In this document: positions 25,878-34,460 of the stretch, piece after piece | Layout: the number at the start of each line of letters is the position of its first letter | Numbering within the stretch: the first letter of the stretch is position 1 | From: Aliarcobacter faecis | Lineage (GTDB): Bacteria; Campylobacterota; Campylobacteria; Campylobacterales; Arcobacteraceae | Assembly: GCF_013201705.1 (NCBI RefSeq) | Contig: NZ_CP053837.1 | Span: 1,488,001-1,552,000 of the forward strand | Reading direction: 5' to 3' | Length of the DNA stretch: 64,000 bases | Notes under the pieces: model-generated | What the model was told of the DNA's origin: nothing | The model's input: only the letters and a program-made list of their open reading frames with translations | The model's database searches: none | Program-made: the position numbers and the translations under genes

Positions 25878-26118
25878 TTTAGAAGTTCAAAGAGAAGTAG
25901 CAAAAATAGGAATGACTGCAACTTTAGGTGCGACTGTTGTTACTTCTATGTTTATGAAAAATAAGATTGCTAAAAATACTCATATAGTTGCTGGAGTTGC
26001 ATTTTGTGGATTTGCTCTATGGCATCATATGTTATATCAACCAAAAAAACAAAATACTACAAAAGAGACTAAATCTAAAAACAATTTAACAAAAACTCCA
26101 CTTAAAGCAGAGATTTAA
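25834..26118 (+). CDS. small membrane protein, last gene of the fez-like cluster
   Basis: 94 residues: a charged N-terminus (MKEEKKEMKEEK), two hydrophobic segments (about 25-42 KIGMTATLGATVVTSMFM and 51-68 THIVAGVAFCGFALWHHMLY, with a His pair) and a Lys/Thr tail. The ATG at 25834 or the one at 25855 could be used; the first half overlaps the 40-residue gene. Function unknown; position and composition tie it to the ferrosome-like cluster. Confidence 0.65.
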   Translation: MKEEKKEMKEEKLFDLEVQREVAKIGMTATLGATVVTSMFMKNKIAKNTHIVAGVAFCGFALWHHMLYQPKKQNTTKETKSKNNLTKTPLKAEI

Positions 26119-26131
26119 TCTCTGCTATTTT
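26107..26131 (+). terminator. terminator of the fez-like operon
   Basis: Arms GCAGAGATT (26107-26115) and AATCTCTGC (26117-26125), overlapping the last stop codon, followed by TATTTTAT. Marks the end of the plus-strand cluster before the convergent exporter operon. Confidence 0.75.
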
Positions 26132-26254
26132 ATAATTTAACTTCAATAATATAAAAAGAAATTACTAAAAAAACTCAATATAGATATAAAAACTCTTAAA
26201 TTTAAATGAAAAAAGAGTGTTGTAGTTTATGAAGACGATATGAAGTAGAAAATC

Positions 26255-27466
26255 CTACTCATACCTTAAAGCTTCAATAGGATTTAATCTTGCAGCTTTT
26301 CGTGCAGGGAAATATCCAAAAACAATACCTATTAAAGTAGAAAAAATAAATGATATTAAGATAATTTGTTCATTTATAATAAATGGTAACTGTAAAAAAT
26401 TTACAACTCCATAACCAATTCCTAGACCTAAGAAAATTCCAATAATTCCACCCCAAGTTGATAAAACTATAGCTTCAACTAAGAACTGCATTAAAACTTC
26501 ATTTTCCATAGCTCCAATAGCAAGTCTAGTACCTATTTCTCTTGTTCTTTCAGTTACAGAAACTAGCATAATATTCATAATACCAATTCCACCAACAAGT
26601 AAAGAAATAGCAGCAATAGAACCCAACAAATATGTAAGCATAGTTGTTGTTGATGTCATAGTCTCTAAAATATCTTTCATATCACGAATATGAAAATTAT
26701 CGGGCTCTCCAATTTTTATAGCTCGTCGCTCTTGCATTAAAGATGTAATATCTGTTTTTGCATCTTCAATATACTGCTCTTGTGTTATTGAAATTATTAT
26801 AGAGGATACATCTTTTTTCCCTAAAATTTTTCGCTGAAACATATTTGTAGGAACTATTACTATCTCATCTTGATCATTTCCAAAAGCAGCAGCTCCTTTA
26901 GAAGTTAAAACTCCTATTACATTACAAGTTATATTTTTTAGCCTTATATTTGCACCTATTGGACTTTCATCACCAAAAAGTTGAGTTACAATAGTTGTTC
27001 CTATAATACAAGATGATTTTCCACTAGCTAATTCACTATCATCAAAAATTCTTCCATCTTGTAAACCCCACTCTTTAATAATAAAATAGTCATTATCTGT
27101 TCCAATTACACTAGCTGAATGACTTTTGTTTCCATAAACAATATTCATTCTTGAAGAGCTTTCAGAAGTAGCTGCTTTAATATTTGTAACTTCTCTTTTT
27201 ATTGCAACTATATCTTCATTTGTAAATGGCTTTGAACTATTATCCTCTCTTGGTATTCCTCTTCTTTCTTGCCCTACTCTAAGAGTTAGCATATTACTTC
27301 CAAGTTTTGTAATACTATCTTTTACATTTTGAGTTGTTCCATCTCCAATCATAACCATAGCAATAACAGAAGCAACACCAATAACTATTCCTAAAATTGT
27401 AAGAACTGACCTTAAGATATTTCTTTTTATCTCTTTTATAGCTATTAAAAAAGCATTTACTAACAT
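26255..27466 (-). CDS. MacB-type ABC transporter permease
   Basis: 403 residues. One N-terminal TM (about 20-45, RSVLTILGIVIGVASVIAMVMIG), a periplasmic MacB_PCD domain (about 50-240), and three C-terminal TMs with the FtsX signature GGIGIMNIMLVSVTERTREIG (about 290-310), ending ARLNPIEALRYE. MacB-type proteins are mechanotransmitters, driving substrate from periplasm through MacA and TolC. ATPase and permease are separate genes here rather than fused. Its start overlaps the ATPase stop by one base. Substrate unknown; position among iron genes allows siderophore export. Confidence 0.9.
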   Translation of the reverse strand: MLVNAFLIAIKEIKRNILRSVLTILGIVIGVASVIAMVMIGDGTTQNVKDSITKLGSNMLTLRVGQERRGIPREDNSSKPFTNEDIVAIKREVTNIKAATSESSSRMNIVYGNKSHSASVIGTDNDYFIIKEWGLQDGRIFDDSELASGKSSCIIGTTIVTQLFGDESPIGANIRLKNITCNVIGVLTSKGAAAFGNDQDEIVIVPTNMFQRKILGKKDVSSIIISITQEQYIEDAKTDITSLMQERRAIKIGEPDNFHIRDMKDILETMTSTTTMLTYLLGSIAAISLLVGGIGIMNIMLVSVTERTREIGTRLAIGAMENEVLMQFLVEAIVLSTWGGIIGIFLGLGIGYGVVNFLQLPFIINEQIILISFIFSTLIGIVFGYFPARKAARLNPIEALRYE

Positions 27467-28176
27467 TATTTAAATCCTTTTTTCAAACTATCTTCAATAT
27501 GTCCATCTCTAAAATAGATTATTCTATCTGCATAAGCAGCCATATCTTCTTCATGAGTTACCATAATAACTGTAATCTTAGACTCTTTATTTAGCTGTTT
27601 TAATAAATTCATAATCTCTATACTTTTTATACTATCAAGATTTCCTGTTGGCTCATCAGCAAGAAGAACTAAAGGATTTGTAACTATTGCTCTTGCTATT
27701 GCAACTCTTTGTTGTTGTCCACCACTTAGTTCTGCTGGAGTATGCTTTATAACACTTCCTAAACCAACTTTTTTTAAAGCTTCTGTAGCCATCTCTTCTC
27801 TTTGTTTTGATGGAATTTTTCTATAAATCAAAGGTAATTCAACATTTTCTAAAGCTGAAGTTCGTCCTAAAAGATTGAAGCCTTGAAAAACAAAACCTAA
27901 ATAGTTTCTTCGTAAAAGTGCCATCTGATTTCTATTTAATTTTTCTACATTTATACCATTAAAAAGATACTCTCCACTTGTAGGTTTATCTAAACAACCT
28001 ATCATATTCATAGATGTAGATTTTCCACTTCCACTAGCTCCCATAATAGCAACAAATTCGCCCTCATATATCTTTAAATCAACTCCATTTAGTGCATGAG
28101 TTATATTTTGTCCACTTCCATAGCTTTTTACAATATTTTTGAACTCAATTATTGCTTTTTTATTTTGCATTATCAC
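27466..28176 (-). CDS. MacB-type ABC transporter ATPase
   Basis: 236 residues of LolD/MacB type. Walker [14 protein letters not shown]-loop [10 protein letters not shown], signature [14 protein letters not shown], Walker [13 protein letters not shown]-loop MVTHE. It powers the permease coded next. The start overlaps the end of the adaptor gene by 17 bases, giving coupled translation in the order TolC, adaptor, ATPase, permease. Confidence 0.93.
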   Translation of the reverse strand: MIMQNKKAIIEFKNIVKSYGSGQNITHALNGVDLKIYEGEFVAIMGASGSGKSTSMNMIGCLDKPTSGEYLFNGINVEKLNRNQMALLRRNYLGFVFQGFNLLGRTSALENVELPLIYRKIPSKQREEMATEALKKVGLGSVIKHTPAELSGGQQQRVAIARAIVTNPLVLLADEPTGNLDSIKSIEIMNLLKQLNKESKITVIMVTHEEDMAAYADRIIYFRDGHIEDSLKKGFK

Positions 28177-29425
28177 TCTTTTGTGAAATTATTACCTCAT
28201 CATCTAATTTTAAATCTTTTGATTCAATAGCTGAAGATTTTCCATCTGTATCTAAAACTTTTACCATAACTCTTTTTGGTTCACCATTTTCTAAAATATA
28301 GATAGAAGAGAACTCTCTTTTCCCTAAATCTTTTGTAACTCCACCTTGTGGTCTATTATTTGGTCCAACAAAATTAACAGAACCACTTTTTTGAGATTGT
28401 TCTTGAATTTTTGGTTTAAATCTTAAAGCACTATTTGGAATTAAAACTTTATCCTTACTATCTTTTGTAACAATTTTTGCTGTTGCTGTCATTCCTGGTT
28501 TTAAAACTAAATCTTCATTATTTACTTCAACAACTGTTTCATAAGTTACAACTCCATTTGAATCAATTGGATTTAACCTTACTTGTTTTATTTTTCCATG
28601 AAATGTTCTATTAGGATAAGCATCAACACTAAATGTTACGGGTAAACCTTTTTTAATATCTGCAACATCAGCCTCATCAATACTCACTATTAAATCCATA
28701 TTTGTTAAATCTTTTGCTAAAGTAAAAAGCTTTGGAGCAGACATAGTTGCAGCTAAAGTTTGTCCAACTTCAACTTCTCTATTTAGAACTATCCCATCAA
28801 TAGAAGATTTAACTGAAGCCTTTTCAAGATTTTGTTTATCTGTTTTTACATTTGATTCAGACTGTAAAACTTTTGCTTTTGTTGCTTCAAGTGAAGATAA
28901 AGCTGCTTCATATGAAAATCTTGTATCATCAAGTTCATTTTTTGATGGATATTTTCCATTTGACTCATTAAACATTTTTAAAGTTCTATCATATAAAATT
29001 TTCTTATTTTTTACATTTACTTCACTCTCTTTTTGATTTGCTCTTGCTATTGCTAAAGCTGCACTTGAACTATCAACTTGAGATTGCAGTTTTACAGTAT
29101 CGAGTTTTGCTAAAACTTGCCCAACTTTCACCTCATCATTATAATCTACATAAATCTCTTTTATTGTTCCAGAAACCTCTATTCCTATTTCTACACTATT
29201 TGTTGGATTCAAATTCCCCGTTGCACTAACAATAACTTCTAAATCACCTTTTTCAACTTTTTTTGTTATATATTCAACTTTTGTTACTTTATTTGCTGAA
29301 TTGAACATAAAAAAATATACTCCTACAACAGCTACAACTATTACTACACTTATCCAAGCATATATTTTTTTTGAACTCTTTGTTTTATAACTATTTAATT
29401 CACTTACTAAATTATCATTGCTCAT
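28160..29425 (-). CDS. MacA-type periplasmic adaptor (HlyD/RND family)
   Basis: 421 residues. N-terminal membrane anchor (about 20-42), lipoyl half VSATGNLNPTNSVEIGIEVSG (about 68-88), an alpha-helical hairpin (about 115-205, coiled coil), the second lipoyl half SSIDGIVLNREVEVGQT, then beta-barrel and membrane-proximal domains. It bridges the MacB-type permease and the TolC-like protein. ATG start, 6 bases after the tolC-like stop. Confidence 0.9.
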   Translation of the reverse strand: MSNDNLVSELNSYKTKSSKKIYAWISVVIVVAVVGVYFFMFNSANKVTKVEYITKKVEKGDLEVIVSATGNLNPTNSVEIGIEVSGTIKEIYVDYNDEVKVGQVLAKLDTVKLQSQVDSSSAALAIARANQKESEVNVKNKKILYDRTLKMFNESNGKYPSKNELDDTRFSYEAALSSLEATKAKVLQSESNVKTDKQNLEKASVKSSIDGIVLNREVEVGQTLAATMSAPKLFTLAKDLTNMDLIVSIDEADVADIKKGLPVTFSVDAYPNRTFHGKIKQVRLNPIDSNGVVTYETVVEVNNEDLVLKPGMTATAKIVTKDSKDKVLIPNSALRFKPKIQEQSQKSGSVNFVGPNNRPQGGVTKDLGKREFSSIYILENGEPKRVMVKVLDTDGKSSAIESKDLKLDDEVIISQKSDNAK

Positions 29426-29431
29426 CTTCTA

Positions 29432-30649
29432 TTAACCTTTTATTTTAAAATATAGTTTTGTATATTGAAGTTTGATATTTATATCATTTATTACAATATC
29501 ATACTCATTTATCAATTTCGTATTCTTTAGAATGTCTAAATCATACTCTGATGTCATTCCAGCTTCATTTGATATTTTATTTGTAGAGATTAAATCATCA
29601 TACAATATAATATTCTCTTTTATAGTTTTAATATGTTTTTCATAAGTATCAATTTGACTTAAAATCTGTTCATAATCATAAGCTACTTCATTTCTTAAAT
29701 CATTAACTTGACTTTTTTGTTTTAGATACTCCAATTTTGACTCTTGAAGTTTATTTGATTTATTATAATCATATAAAGGCATAGATAGAGTTAAACTTGC
29801 ACTTCCTGAAGCATCATCTTTATTTGTATCTTTTATCATTCTATCAAATTCACTATCAGAATAACTATATGAAGCATTTGTTGATAGTGAAACTTTTGGT
29901 AAATAGTTTGTTTTTGTTTTTTTATAACTTGTATTTAACATCTCAACTTTAGAATCCTCTTGTAAAATATCTAAATTATTTTTTACAAAATCATCTTTTG
30001 AAACTATCTTAAAATCTATAATATCTATCTGGTCATATTTTAAATCTGTATATTTTGAAAGTTCATACTCTTTCTCTTTTAAAGAGTTCTCTAAACTAAT
30101 ATTTTCTTTGAATTGATTATTTTTTGACATAACAGCATTATTTAGCTCAATAATATCACCTTTACCAGCATCATATTGTATTTTTTTGATAATTAACTCT
30201 ATCTCTTTATTCTCTAATCTATATTTACCTTGCTCTATTTGCAATTTTAGCTTTTTAATTTCCAATAAAGTGCTATAAATAGCTTGTAAAAGCTGTTGAT
30301 TCTGATTTTCCCAAGATAATAAATCATATTTTAATTTATCTTTTGCATATGCAATTGTAAGTTCAATACCACCTGATTCAAAGATAGATTGGGTAAAACC
30401 TATTCGTGCAGATTTTCCATATCTATTATTATTTCTATCTTGTTCATCTGAAAAAGAGTGATTTCTTGTTAGTCCTGAACTAAAATCTATAGTTCCTATC
30501 CAATCATTTTTCAAACTCTCATAACTTGACTCTATAGATTGTTTTTGAAGCTCTCTAGTCTCTTTTTTATCTTTTTGTAAAATCTCTAAACTATTTGTAT
30601 TTGCTAATGTAAAACTACAAACTATTGAGAATAAAAATATTTTACGCAA
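29432..30649 (-). CDS. TolC-family outer-membrane efflux protein
   Basis: 405 residues with a short signal peptide (about 1-17), long helical repeats and two TolC family halves; the IGFTQSIFESGG and PLYDYNKSNKLQESKLEYLKQKSQ segments are typical. Start TTG (30647-30649) with AAGGA upstream, chosen because the signal peptide begins there. First gene of the exporter operon; divergent from exbB. It probably forms the outer-membrane duct of the tripartite exporter. Confidence 0.87.
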   Translation of the reverse strand: MRKIFLFSIVCSFTLANTNSLEILQKDKKETRELQKQSIESSYESLKNDWIGTIDFSSGLTRNHSFSDEQDRNNNRYGKSARIGFTQSIFESGGIELTIAYAKDKLKYDLLSWENQNQQLLQAIYSTLLEIKKLKLQIEQGKYRLENKEIELIIKKIQYDAGKGDIIELNNAVMSKNNQFKENISLENSLKEKEYELSKYTDLKYDQIDIIDFKIVSKDDFVKNNLDILQEDSKVEMLNTSYKKTKTNYLPKVSLSTNASYSYSDSEFDRMIKDTNKDDASGSASLTLSMPLYDYNKSNKLQESKLEYLKQKSQVNDLRNEVAYDYEQILSQIDTYEKHIKTIKENIILYDDLISTNKISNEAGMTSEYDLDILKNTKLINEYDIVINDINIKLQYTKLYFKIKG

Positions 30650-30737
30650 CTTTTGTCCTTAATTTTTTAATGTGGGAATTATATGTTCAGTTTTTTAACG
30701 ATATTTTAACAAAATATAAATTTTTTGTAAAATTTAA

Positions 30738-30756
30738 GATAATTGTTATTACTATT
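30738..30756. promoter_or_regulatory. Fur-box-like site before exbB
   Basis: GATAATTGTTATTACTATT agrees in 13 of 19 positions with the Fur consensus (counted by eye). It lies in the divergent region between the tolC-like gene and exbB, 41 bases before the exbB ATG, and could control either operon. Confidence 0.5.
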
Positions 30757-30796
30757 GAAATATAATTGCGAACAAATTAAAAAAAGGACGCTTTTT

Positions 30797-31225
30797 ATGC
30801 AAGATATAGAGACTTTAAAACATTTAGTTGATTACGGAGTAATCACACTACTAATAGTTATGAGCTTTGTTGCAGTATATTTCTTTATTGAGAGGGTTAT
30901 TTTCTATAGAAAAATAGTTGTAAACTCTTATAAAACAAAAAAGGCTTTAGATGTAGCACTTACTAAACATCTTACAATAATTGGAACAATTGCTTCAAAT
31001 GCTCCATATATTGGTCTTTTAGGAACTGTTTTGGCAATTATGCTTACATTTATGACAATGGGAAGTGGAGATATTGATGCAGCTAAAATTATGGAAAGTT
31101 TAGCATTAGCACTTAAAGCAACTGCTGTTGGTTTAGTTGTTGCTATTGTTGCTATGGTTTTATATAATATTTTAAGTAGATCTGCTGAAGTTTTGGAGAG
31201 CGAATATGAAGCTACAGAAGTATGA
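30797..31225 (+). CDS. exbB: TonB-system energising protein ExbB
   Basis: 142 residues from ATG 30797, chosen for AAAAAGGA just upstream; a longer frame from 30743 adds an unlikely N-terminus. Three membrane segments are seen (LLIVMSFVAVYFFIE, the TIGTIASNAPYIGLLGTVLAIMLTF region, ALALKATAVGLVVAIVAMVLY), matching the ExbB/TolQ proton channel. With ExbD and TonB it uses the proton gradient to open outer-membrane receptors such as the one at 19079-21253. Short, single-domain ExbB as in other Campylobacterota. Confidence 0.92.
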   Translation: MQDIETLKHLVDYGVITLLIVMSFVAVYFFIERVIFYRKIVVNSYKTKKALDVALTKHLTIIGTIASNAPYIGLLGTVLAIMLTFMTMGSGDIDAAKIMESLALALKATAVGLVVAIVAMVLYNILSRSAEVLESEYEATEV

Positions 31226-31583
31226 TTCAATAAATGTTATTCCATTTATTGATGTTTTATTAGTTCTTTTAGCAATAGTTTTATTAACTTCAACATTTAT
31301 TACTAAAGGGATTATTCCAGTTGCTCTACCAAATTCTAGTAGCTCTGATAATCTAAAACCTGATAAAGAGATGGTTATTGTGATAAATGAAAATGGAGAA
31401 CTCTTTTTAGAAGATGCTCCTATTTTATTAGAAAATATTGAAGTACAAATTTTAACAAAAACAAAAGAGACACCAATTCATATCCATACAGATAAAAATA
31501 CAAAATTTGAATCTTTTGTAAATGTTTTAGATATGTTAAAGAAAAATCAATTTGCTAATGTCTCTATCGTAACTAAGAAGTAG
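31206..31583 (+). CDS. exbD: TonB-system protein ExbD
   Basis: 125 residues. N-terminal membrane helix with the conserved aspartate in INVIPFIDVLLVLLAIVLL, then a periplasmic domain ending NVSIVTKK. ExbD forms the proton channel with ExbB. The start overlaps exbB by 20 bases, so translation is coupled. Confidence 0.93.
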   Translation: MKLQKYDSINVIPFIDVLLVLLAIVLLTSTFITKGIIPVALPNSSSSDNLKPDKEMVIVINENGELFLEDAPILLENIEVQILTKTKETPIHIHTDKNTKFESFVNVLDMLKKNQFANVSIVTKK

Positions 31584-31587
31584 ATTT

Positions 31588-32295
31588 ATGAACAGATATT
31601 TAAACTCATTTTTTTTAACTTCCTTATTATATGCAGTATCAGGAACAATTATGTTTTTTACTTTTAAAGAATTTATTGTTCAACCTAAAAAGGAAGAAGT
31701 TATTACAAAAATATCATTAAACAGTGTAGCAGTTACTCAAGTTCAACCAGTAGAACCAGAACCTACTCCTCCTGAACCTGAACCAGAGCCAATTCCTGAA
31801 CCAATAATTGAGAAACCAACTCCTATAAAAAAGGTTCATAAAGAGCATAAAAAACCTCAAAAAAAACCTGTTGAAAAAATTATAGAACAAAAACAAGAAG
31901 TTACAGAAGTAGCTGAAGTTGTACAACCAGCTCCTATAACACCTCCTAATACTAAACCAACAGAAGATGTACAAACTACAAATCATAACCAAGCTGAAAT
32001 AGATGATTTAAGAGCAAAATATTTAGCTAAAGTTAAAGCAAAAGTTGAAAAAAATAAAGTGTACCCAAAAGCAGCAAAGAGACTAAACCAAACAGGAAAA
32101 GTTGAAGTAAGCTTTGATATAAGAAAAAATGGAAAAATAGAGAATCTTAAAATTTCAAAAAAATCTGCTTTTGAAAGATTAGATGAAGCAACTTTAGAAC
32201 TTTTACTAAAAATAAGTGCTTTTGATGAAATTCCTGATGAACTAAAAAAAGATGTTTTGAGTATAAATATACCAGTTATTTACGATATAAATTAA
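31588..32295 (+). CDS. tonB: energy transducer TonB
   Basis: 235 residues. N-terminal membrane anchor (about 10-27), a Pro/Glu- then Pro/Lys-rich periplasmic spanner (about 48-130, e.g. PEPEPEPIPEP), and a C-terminal TonB domain YPKAAKRLNQTGKVEVSF through SINIPVIYDIN. It transfers energy to TonB-dependent receptors. Four bases after exbD; third gene of the operon. Confidence 0.92.
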   Translation: MNRYLNSFFLTSLLYAVSGTIMFFTFKEFIVQPKKEEVITKISLNSVAVTQVQPVEPEPTPPEPEPEPIPEPIIEKPTPIKKVHKEHKKPQKKPVEKIIEQKQEVTEVAEVVQPAPITPPNTKPTEDVQTTNHNQAEIDDLRAKYLAKVKAKVEKNKVYPKAAKRLNQTGKVEVSFDIRKNGKIENLKISKKSAFERLDEATLELLLKISAFDEIPDELKKDVLSINIPVIYDIN

Positions 32296-32305
32296 GAATA
32301 AATTT

Positions 32306-32331
32306 CTAATACACTTTATAAAGTGTATTAG
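32306..32331. terminator. 26-base perfect palindrome between tonB and pepA
   Basis: Two 13-base arms, CTAATACACTTTA and its exact complement, meet without a spacer. It sits between convergent tonB and pepA. Likely a bidirectional terminator, although no clear T run follows on either strand. Confidence 0.55.
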
Positions 32332-32347
32332 ATTCTATATTAAACAT

Positions 32348-33760
32348 TTAAGCAAGAGTTTTTATAAATTCAACTGCCATTCTCACACCAGTTCCACTAG
32401 CTCCATAAGGATTATATCCCCAAGCTTTTTCAACAAATGCAGGACCAGCTATATCAAAATGTATCCATTTATTTTTATTCTCATCATAAATAAAATTATC
32501 TAAAAACATTCCAGCAGTTATTGCTCCTCCATATCTTGTATTTGAGATATTACAAACATCTGCTATTTCAGATTTTATACATTTTTTTAAATATCTATTA
32601 AAATCTAGTTTTGTTGCATACTCTCCAGAATTTTGACAAGCTTCCAAAGCCCTTTGTTTTAACTCTTCACTATTTCCCATAATTCCAGTTGTGTACTCTC
32701 CAAGCCCAACTACACAAGCACCAGTCAGTGTTGCAAAATCAAAGATATAATCAAAATCTTTTATCTCATCTTGAGCATAACATAAACAATCAGCTAGTAC
32801 CAATCGTCCTTCAGCATCAGTATTTCGTACTTCAATAGTTTTTCCATTTTTTGCTCTTAAAACATCATCTGGTTTATAAGCATTTCCACCTATCATATTT
32901 TCAACAGCTCCAATAATAGCATGAACTTCAACAGGAAGCTTAAGAGATGCAATAGTTTTAATAGTGTTTAAAACAGCAACTCCTCCTGATTTATCTGCTT
33001 TCATAGTTATCATAAAATCAGCTGGTTTTAACGATAATCCACCACTATCGTAAGTAAGCCCTTTTCCTACAAGAACAATTTTTGCTTTAGCTTTTTTTGG
33101 TTTATATTTTAGGTGAATTAATTGTGATTCATGAACTGAAGCACGACCAACACTATGCATTGACATCATTTTTTGTTTTTCAAGATATTTCTCTCCAAAA
33201 ACTTCACACTCTAAATCAAACTCTTTTGCCAAACTTTCAGCCTCTTTTGCAAAGCTTTTTGGAGTAAAATCTTGAGGAGTTGTATTTACCATATCTCTAG
33301 CACTATTTACAGAGTTTGCGATAATTATTGACTCATCTAAAATATCTTTTAGTTTTGAACTCTTCTGCTCAACAATAAAATTTAATTCTAACTCACTTTT
33401 ACTCTTTTCACTTTTATAAGTTTCAAACTTATAACTTCCTAAAATTGCACCTTCAACTAAAGCTTTAAAATTCTCTTCTAACTTACTATTTATTTGCACT
33501 TTTGCACTTTTAAATTTAGTTGTAGTTGCCTTCTTAACTGCATTTGAAATAGCAATAGCTATTGAGTCATAAGTAAACTCTTCAAAAGCTGAATAAATTT
33601 TTTTTGATTCTGGTAAAAAAATTGTTGCTTCATCTTTTATTTTAAACTCTAAACTCTCTAAAAGTTCTCTATTTTTACCTAAATCTTCAATATTATTTAC
33701 CAATATTATCTCTAAATCACTCTCTTTTGATTTAGTTAATTCTAAAATTTTAATTTTCAT
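32348..33760 (-). CDS. pepA: leucyl aminopeptidase PepA
   Basis: 470 residues, M17 family. The C-terminal catalytic domain shows VGKGLTYDSGGLSLKPADFMITMKADKSGG and NTDAEGRLVLADCL, holding the two-zinc ligands (Lys, Asp, Glu) and the catalytic Lys/Arg. Cytosolic enzyme removing N-terminal residues from peptides. ATG start; overlaps the DedA gene by 11 bases. Confidence 0.95.
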   Translation of the reverse strand: MKIKILELTKSKESDLEIILVNNIEDLGKNRELLESLEFKIKDEATIFLPESKKIYSAFEEFTYDSIAIAISNAVKKATTTKFKSAKVQINSKLEENFKALVEGAILGSYKFETYKSEKSKSELELNFIVEQKSSKLKDILDESIIIANSVNSARDMVNTTPQDFTPKSFAKEAESLAKEFDLECEVFGEKYLEKQKMMSMHSVGRASVHESQLIHLKYKPKKAKAKIVLVGKGLTYDSGGLSLKPADFMITMKADKSGGVAVLNTIKTIASLKLPVEVHAIIGAVENMIGGNAYKPDDVLRAKNGKTIEVRNTDAEGRLVLADCLCYAQDEIKDFDYIFDFATLTGACVVGLGEYTTGIMGNSEELKQRALEACQNSGEYATKLDFNRYLKKCIKSEIADVCNISNTRYGGAITAGMFLDNFIYDENKNKWIHFDIAGPAFVEKAWGYNPYGASGTGVRMAVEFIKTLA

Positions 33761-34451
33761 TCATCATCCTTTTTTCAATTTTTTTAGTTGCTTTATTAAA
33801 ATAATAAATTATTCCTCCACCAAAAATTATTACTAAAGGAATAGCTAAATACCAATGTGCTTTTGCCCAATGAAGAACTATCATAATTTGCTCTCCAAAA
33901 TACCAAACAGGAACTATTGTAATTGCGGCCCAACACCACGCTGAAATTAGATTTATTACTGCAAATTTTCTAGCATCATATCTCGTAATTCCTATTGAAA
34001 TTGGAATTATTGTTCTCATTCCATACATATATCTTTGTGTAAAAATAATTGGCCAACCATGTTTTTTCAATAATAAATGTGCAAAAGCAAACTTTCTTCT
34101 TTGCCCTCTTAATCTTTTCAAAACACTATCTTTATTAAATCTTCCTATATAAAAATATACCTGATCCCCTGCAAATCCACCAAGACCAGCTACAAAAATT
34201 GCTAAATATAAATTCATATCTCCTGTATGAGCCAATAATCCTGCCATAATAAGACCAGCTTCACCTTCAAGCATTCCCCAAACAAAAAGAATAATATATC
34301 CATACTGTCTTAATAAATATGCAAACTTTTCATCAATTCCTATAACTGGAGCTTGATATAAGCTGTAAGCTAAAAATGATATAAAAAGCACCAGAAATAT
34401 AGCAAAAATCTTTCCTGTATATGGCTGAATTTTTCTAAATAGTTCTCTCAA
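33750..34451 (-). CDS. DedA family membrane protein
   Basis: 233 residues with about five membrane segments. DedA/VTT motifs visible: EGEAGLIMAGLLAHTG, GGFAGDQVYFYIGRF, and FTQRYMYGMRTIIPISIG with conserved Arg. DedA proteins act in envelope lipid recycling (several flip undecaprenyl phosphate or phosphatidylethanolamine). TTG start (34449-34451) with AAGGA upstream. Overlaps pepA. Confidence 0.9.
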   Translation of the reverse strand: MRELFRKIQPYTGKIFAIFLVLFISFLAYSLYQAPVIGIDEKFAYLLRQYGYIILFVWGMLEGEAGLIMAGLLAHTGDMNLYLAIFVAGLGGFAGDQVYFYIGRFNKDSVLKRLRGQRRKFAFAHLLLKKHGWPIIFTQRYMYGMRTIIPISIGITRYDARKFAVINLISAWCWAAITIVPVWYFGEQIMIVLHWAKAHWYLAIPLVIIFGGGIIYYFNKATKKIEKRMMNEN

Positions 34452-34460
34452 TTTTAATCC

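Noticed and set aside
30743-30796. Longer N-terminus for exbB
   Set aside because: Would start inside the Fur-like/promoter region; ATG 30797 has AAAAAGGA upstream and gives the usual ExbB length.
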